64,000 nt of DNA from an uncultured Lachnospiraceae bacterium (GTDB lineage: Bacteria; Bacillota; Clostridia; Lachnospirales; Lachnospiraceae), in assembly GCA_910577275.1 (NCBI GenBank), contig CAJTMW010000009.1, positions 1 through 64,000 of the forward strand, written 5' to 3'. Every line of letters starts with the position of its first letter. Position 1 is the first letter of the stretch. This document shows, piece after piece, positions 59,672 through 64,000 of this stretch. Both the position numbers and the translations under genes were made by a program. The notes under the pieces are model-generated. The model was not told the DNA's origin, did no database searches, and was given only the letters and a program-made list of their open reading frames with translations.

Positions 59672-62014
59672 ATGAACAATCTGGGAACAAAGGCAGAAAC
59701 TCTGAAATTAATTTATCAGAAGCTGGAAAATGCAAGTGTGTTGCCACAATATACTTTCACTGTAGATGAATGGGAAGATAATAAAAAAATAGTATTAGAC
59801 GAATTCTCGGGTTTGGATTGGAACGGGTGTGTCATTATAAGAAGTAGTTCATTGGCGGAAGATACAGAACAGAGTTCTCAGGCTGGGAAATATATATCAA
59901 TTGCGAATGTTTCAGGAGAATCAGAGTTCCAAAGTGCAGTGGAGAGAGTTATCAGTTCATATGATGATAATAATGGTGAAAATCAGATATTGGTGCAGCC
60001 AATGCTGTCAGACGTGAAAATGTGCGGCGTTGCGTTTACAATGGACCCAAATACTTTGGGAAACTATTATGTAGTTAATTATGACGATAGTGGTTCCACA
60101 TCAGTGATTACCTCAGGATGGGGGGGGCAAAACAGGCTATTTTACAAATTCAAACGTGATGAAAAAAAAGGCAGCATTAAGCAATATGAACTAATGGAAC
60201 GGCTTTGCAAGGCATTAAGTGAATTAGAAGATTTTTTTGAGAAGGAAAACTTGGATGTAGAATTTGCTTTTACCGAAGATAATTTACTTTATATCCTACA
60301 GGTAAGAAGCTTGTGCCTTCAGGGCAATCCGGTTGATGGGAAACAACAAAAACTGGAATTGGAACGAATTGAAAAAAAGATAAGGGAGGCACAGAGCAAA
60401 AAACCTTTTTTGTGTGGAAAGACAACGATATATAGTGTTATGACCGACTGGAATCCAGCCGAGATGATAGGAATTCGTCCTAAGCCATTAGCTTTGTCTC
60501 TTTATCAGGAAATTATTACGAACAGTGTATGGGCGTATCAGAGAGATAATTATGGTTATCGCAATTTACGAAGCTTTCCGCTAATGATTGATTTTGGCGG
60601 GTTGCCTTATATTGATATCAGAGTTAGCTTTAATTCGTTTGTACCGGCTGAGTTAGAGGATGAACTTAGCGAAAAATTAGTAAATTATTATATAGACAGG
60701 CTGGTTGAAAATCCTGAAAAACATGATAAGGCAGAGTTTGATATTGTATTTTCGTGCTATACACTTGATTTACCTGAAAGAATACAGATTTTAAAAAAAT
60801 TTGGTTTCTCGCAAACAGAGATTGAAAAAATTACTGATGCGCTTAGGAATGTGACGAATCAGATTATCGACCATGAAGATGGTTTATGGAGAAAAGACTA
60901 TGAAAAAATACAAAAGTTAAATGAACGATATAATAAAATTGTAGAAAGTGATTTAGGCGCCTTAGAAAAGGTATATTGGCTAATTGAAGACTGTAAACGC
61001 TATGGTACATTGCCTTTCGCAGGCTTGGCAAGGGGGGCGTTTATTGCGGTTCAAATATTACAGTCTTTTATGGCCTGCGGGATTATTTCAAAATCAGATT
61101 ATGATATGTTCATGAGTGAGGTGAATACTGTAAGCTCTGATATGAATTTGGATTTTCAAAAACTTCCGAAATCAGAGTTTATTAAAAAATATGGACATTT
61201 AAGGCCAGGTACTTATGACATTACTTCATTACGATATGATGAAGCACCGGAAATGTATTTTGACTGGAAAGAAAAAAATTATGATAACAAGAAAAAAGGA
61301 ATATTCAGGCTTTCTTTGTTACAGATGAATCAACTGAAAGGGAGACTGCATGAAAATGGAATAGGAAATGATTTGCTTGAATTGATGGATTTCATTAAGA
61401 CTGTTATAGAGGGACGGGAATATGCAAAATTTGCATTTACCAGAAATTTGAGTAAGGCGATACAGCTGATAGGAGAAATAGGACAGCGGGAAGGAATATC
61501 AAAAGAAGATTGTGCATTTATTGATTTCCATACCATTTATAATTTGTATATATCTACAGGAGATATTCGTCATGAATTTTTGACTTCAATACGGAGAGGA
61601 AAACAGAGTTATGGAATGACACAGTCAATTATATTGCCGCCATTGATTATCAATACCCAGGATATAATGCAGTTTTATTATCCCAATTCAGAGCCGAGTT
61701 TTATAACTTCTGGCAAGGTTAAAGGAAAGATTTGCATTTTAGATGGGCAGGAGTTACGGGTGAGTAAAGAGGAAATAGACGATAGGATAGTTTTGATACC
61801 AAGTGCAGACCCGGGATATGACTGGATTTTTTCCCATAGAGTCAGGGGATTTATTACAATGTATGGCGGAGCAAATTCTCATATGGCAATTCGTGCCGGT
61901 GAGCTTTCAATTCCGGCAGCAATAGGAGTAGGCTCAAAGGATTTTGAAAAATATAGGAAATGTATAATGTTGGAAATTAATGCTCAGGAAAAATTGATTA
62001 GAATTTTAAAATGA
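59672..62014 (+). CDS. PEP-synthase-like enzyme (ATP-grasp + phospho-His), possible amide/sugar kinase
   Basis: Protein of 780 residues. N-terminal PEP/pyruvate-binding ATP-grasp domain (about 1-215): VIIRSSSLAEDTEQSSQAGKY, QILVQPMLSDVKMCGVAFT, LGNYYVVNYDDSGST, FAFTEDNLLYILQVRS. A middle region of about 400 residues lacks recognisable motifs. C-terminal phospho-His domain: YGGANSHMAIRAGELSIPAAIGVG with H737. No PEP-binding TIM barrel follows, so it is not a true PEP synthase. The same architecture occurs in rifampin phosphotransferase and in the L-glutamine kinase of the C. jejuni O-methyl phosphoramidate pathway (Cj1418). Substrate here is inferred only. Confidence 0.75.
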   Translation: MNNLGTKAETLKLIYQKLENASVLPQYTFTVDEWEDNKKIVLDEFSGLDWNGCVIIRSSSLAEDTEQSSQAGKYISIANVSGESEFQSAVERVISSYDDNNGENQILVQPMLSDVKMCGVAFTMDPNTLGNYYVVNYDDSGSTSVITSGWGGQNRLFYKFKRDEKKGSIKQYELMERLCKALSELEDFFEKENLDVEFAFTEDNLLYILQVRSLCLQGNPVDGKQQKLELERIEKKIREAQSKKPFLCGKTTIYSVMTDWNPAEMIGIRPKPLALSLYQEIITNSVWAYQRDNYGYRNLRSFPLMIDFGGLPYIDIRVSFNSFVPAELEDELSEKLVNYYIDRLVENPEKHDKAEFDIVFSCYTLDLPERIQILKKFGFSQTEIEKITDALRNVTNQIIDHEDGLWRKDYEKIQKLNERYNKIVESDLGALEKVYWLIEDCKRYGTLPFAGLARGAFIAVQILQSFMACGIISKSDYDMFMSEVNTVSSDMNLDFQKLPKSEFIKKYGHLRPGTYDITSLRYDEAPEMYFDWKEKNYDNKKKGIFRLSLLQMNQLKGRLHENGIGNDLLELMDFIKTVIEGREYAKFAFTRNLSKAIQLIGEIGQREGISKEDCAFIDFHTIYNLYISTGDIRHEFLTSIRRGKQSYGMTQSIILPPLIINTQDIMQFYYPNSEPSFITSGKVKGKICILDGQELRVSKEEIDDRIVLIPSADPGYDWIFSHRVRGFITMYGGANSHMAIRAGELSIPAAIGVGSKDFEKYRKCIMLEINAQEKLIRILK

Positions 62015-62026
62015 TGAGGAAACATA

Positions 62027-63274
62027 ATGATACGGGATGTAAATCAAGTAGAAGAAAATCTCAAAATGAAGAAATTAGTACCATGGATTGATTTGACACC
62101 AAGAAAAGAATCGTACGCCAATAAAAAAATTAATGTTGTGTTTCATATTGGTACTGCAACAGAACATTGGAGTTCTGTGAAGCCGCTATATGACAGCTTT
62201 TTAGAAGATAAGAAATACAATGTGTTAGTGGTGCCGGCAAATTCGCCTCACATTGAAGAAGATGCGAAACGAATATTACGAGATAATGTTCCAATAGCAA
62301 AAGAAGTTGAATTATCTGAGAGTATAGTTCCGGATATTGTGATAGCTAGCGGGTTTGGATACAATGAACCATATGAACTTCCAACTATTAAAATTTTTGG
62401 AAAAGCAAAGATGACAGTTGGAATATTTAGTAAATTAGTTGATTTTGATATATGTGGAACACCAGAAAAATATTATGAATATTTTGGCACCAATAGTCGA
62501 GTAGCACATTGTGATTACTGCCTTGCAGATACATCCTTACATAAGCGATTGATAGAAGATACGAATGAAATACGTAGAAATAAGCTGATAGAAATGGGGC
62601 ATCCCAAATTTGACAGAGTTTTTCTATCAACAAAAGAAAAATTTTATCCATCAAACTGGAAAAAATTAGAGGGAAGAAAGGTAGTATTGTGGGCGCCTGT
62701 TCATGGAGTATATAACAAAAAGGTTCAGTGGTGGTATACGGTTGATGTCTATGCAAATCGCATTATTAAATATGCATCGGAGCATAAAAAGGTTGGATTA
62801 ATAATTCGTTTGCAAAATATGCTTATATGGGAGCTTATAGAACAGGGAATTTGGAGTTATAGAGATATCGAAGCGTTAAAAGGTTTTTGCGAAAGGTCAG
62901 AAAATATTATTTTTGATGATGGGGATTCTTATATACCGGCTTATTCGATAATGGATGGCGTAATCACTGACAATAGATGCTCTGTTGAGCATACAGCATT
63001 TCCAACGTTAAAGCCTATTTGCATTTTATATAGAAATGATATGGAACTTGGAAGTGATACACAGGATTTAAAAGAAATTCTTTATTCAGCACATAATCTG
63101 GATGATATAGATAAGTTTTACGAGATGATAGTCCAGGGAAATGACCCTATGCTTGATATTAGAAAAAGGAAAATGAATAGTTTTGTCAAGAATTTTGACG
63201 GGAAAAATACAGAGAGAATAAAGGAATTCATTGAAGAAAAATTCTATGATAAATGGGTATTAAAGGAATGTTAA
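62027..63274 (+). CDS. CDP-glycerol glycerophosphotransferase-like protein (second)
   Basis: Protein of 415 residues, GT-B-like and distantly related to the gene at 49709: VFHIGTATEHWSSVKPLYDSF, PDIVIASGFGYNEPYEL, EMGHPKFDRV, VLWAPVHGVYNKKVQWW, and YSIMDGVITDNRCSVEHTAFPTLKPICIL matching the terminal donor-site block of the TagF family (D.SS...E....KP). A second polyol-phosphate or related transferase for the glycan. It starts 12 bases after the PEP-synthase-like gene, so is co-transcribed. Confidence 0.65.
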   Translation: MIRDVNQVEENLKMKKLVPWIDLTPRKESYANKKINVVFHIGTATEHWSSVKPLYDSFLEDKKYNVLVVPANSPHIEEDAKRILRDNVPIAKEVELSESIVPDIVIASGFGYNEPYELPTIKIFGKAKMTVGIFSKLVDFDICGTPEKYYEYFGTNSRVAHCDYCLADTSLHKRLIEDTNEIRRNKLIEMGHPKFDRVFLSTKEKFYPSNWKKLEGRKVVLWAPVHGVYNKKVQWWYTVDVYANRIIKYASEHKKVGLIIRLQNMLIWELIEQGIWSYRDIEALKGFCERSENIIFDDGDSYIPAYSIMDGVITDNRCSVEHTAFPTLKPICILYRNDMELGSDTQDLKEILYSAHNLDDIDKFYEMIVQGNDPMLDIRKRKMNSFVKNFDGKNTERIKEFIEEKFYDKWVLKEC

Positions 63275-63316
63275 AAGGCTAAGGTAGTACAACCAAAAAG
63301 ACAGGAGAAAGCAAAT

Positions 63317-64000
63317 ATGAAAACAGAATGGGATTACACAGATTTAGCGCAGGCATATTTAAAAAGACCTGATTATGCGCAAAGCGCAATAGATAAGATG
63401 TTAGCAATTTCAAATGTACAAGAAGGGGATTTTGTCTGTGATGTTGGCGCTGGGGCAGCGCATTTGACTTTGAAGCTGGCGGAAAGAGGATTATGTATAT
63501 ATGCAGTGGAGCCTAATGATGCAATGCGTACAAATGGCATTAAAAGAACGAAGCAGTATAAAAATGTGCATTGGTTTGAGGGAGTTGGCGAGAATACAGG
63601 AATGCAGGATAATAAGTTTCATCTTGTGACCTTTGGATCTTCTTTTAATGTATGTGACCGTCAGGAAGCACTGAAAGAAACAAAGCGGATTCTGAAAAAA
63701 GAAGGCTGGTTTGCGTGTATGTGGAATCATAGAGATTTATCTGATGAACTTCAAAGTGACATCGAGAGCATACTAAAGGAACAGATTGCAGGTTATAGTT
63801 ATGGTACAAGGCGCGAAGACCAGACAGAGGTTATTGAGCAAAGCGAATTGTTTAAGGAAGTGATTTATGTAGAAGGGACTGTAATACATGAGATATTAGC
63901 GGAAGACTTTATTGAAGGATGGAAATCTCATGGAACAGTACAACGTCAATCTAAAGATAAATTTGATTTTATTAATTCAGAGATACGAAAAGCAGTTGAA
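63317..64000 (+). CDS. Class I SAM-dependent methyltransferase, 5' part (runs off window)
   Basis: Open from ATG 63317 (AGGAG ribosome binding site eight bases upstream) through the last base without stop: at least 228 residues. Motif I is GDFVCDVGAGAAHLTLKLAE near 35-50, motif II YAVEPNDAMR, then VTFGSSFNVCDRQEALKETKRIL and GWFACMWNHRDL. Fits a small-molecule or sugar methyltransferase of the Methyltransf_11/25 type. Probably continues the transcript of the glycan block; its C-terminus lies outside the window. Confidence 0.82.
   Translation, partial: MKTEWDYTDLAQAYLKRPDYAQSAIDKMLAISNVQEGDFVCDVGAGAAHLTLKLAERGLCIYAVEPNDAMRTNGIKRTKQYKNVHWFEGVGENTGMQDNKFHLVTFGSSFNVCDRQEALKETKRILKKEGWFACMWNHRDLSDELQSDIESILKEQIAGYSYGTRREDQTEVIEQSELFKEVIYVEGTVIHEILAEDFIEGWKSHGTVQRQSKDKFDFINSEIRKAVE

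Overview
The window looks like chromosomal DNA of a Gram-positive anaerobe of the Lachnospiraceae (Bacillota). Pointers are strong GGAGG-type ribosome binding sites with several TTG/GTG starts, lipobox solute-binding proteins, a YesM/YesN two-component pair beside a LipO-type sugar importer, an EFR1-type flavodoxin-ferredoxin gene, a DUF4250 protein and a CIRCE-like heat-shock promoter. No rRNA, tRNA or CRISPR array was seen.

Layout. 1-2.8 kb: tandem near-identical copies of an Rpn/PD-(D/E)XK family gene, then an orphan C-terminal gene fragment. 2.8-11.8 kb: a carbohydrate locus with a two-component system (minus strand), a LipO-type binding protein, two permeases and a putative six-hairpin glycosidase; it has no ATPase of its own. 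11.9-14.7 kb: a MetN-I-Q type importer. 14.7-17.6 kb: LysR regulator, divergent short-chain dehydrogenase and aldo/keto reductase. 17.6-19.8 kb: a decayed patch (EFR1 gene with one in-frame TAG, tail of a flavin reductase) followed by a three-gene toxin-antitoxin-like operon. 20-30 kb: ClpB with a CIRCE-like promoter, DUF4250, a polysaccharide deacetylase, SbcD/SbcC and a cytoplasmic GH20 enzyme. 30-36.6 kb: accessory genes (HTH regulators, an atypical membrane Ser/Thr kinase, an AlbA/Schlafen regulator) with duplicated terminator and promoter blocks. 36.7-47.2 kb: MetF, a YmfI-like reductase, a thioredoxin-reductase-like enzyme, an SH3-NlpC/P60 hydrolase, a second sugar ABC operon and an OB-fold-like lipoprotein. 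47.2-49.4 kb: a frameshifted small gene and an AAA-ATPase/PD-(D/E)XK protein.

49.4-64 kb is the most interesting part: a surface-glycan island. The first block (49.7-54.7 kb) has a CDP-glycerol-type transferase followed by GmhA, GmhB, an NAD-dependent epimerase and a fused cytidylyltransferase-PfkB kinase. Together these could make a nucleotide-activated heptose. The second, visibly more A/T-rich block (55.3 kb to the window end) has a radical SAM/SPASM protein, DegT-type aminotransferase, FkbM-type protein, hexapeptide acyltransferase, MaoC-like hydratase, a PEP-synthase-like ATP-grasp/phospho-His enzyme, a second CDP-glycerol-type transferase and a class I methyltransferase cut by the window end. 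Each block is preceded by a copy of the same leader of about 100 bp, ending in an intrinsic terminator just before the first gene. Heptose genes next to a PEP-synthase-like enzyme and methyltransferases recall the Campylobacter jejuni heptose/O-methyl phosphoramidate capsule region. This is the best candidate in the window for an undescribed system, namely a Gram-positive heptose glycan with an unusual phosphorus-containing decoration, but that reading is inference.
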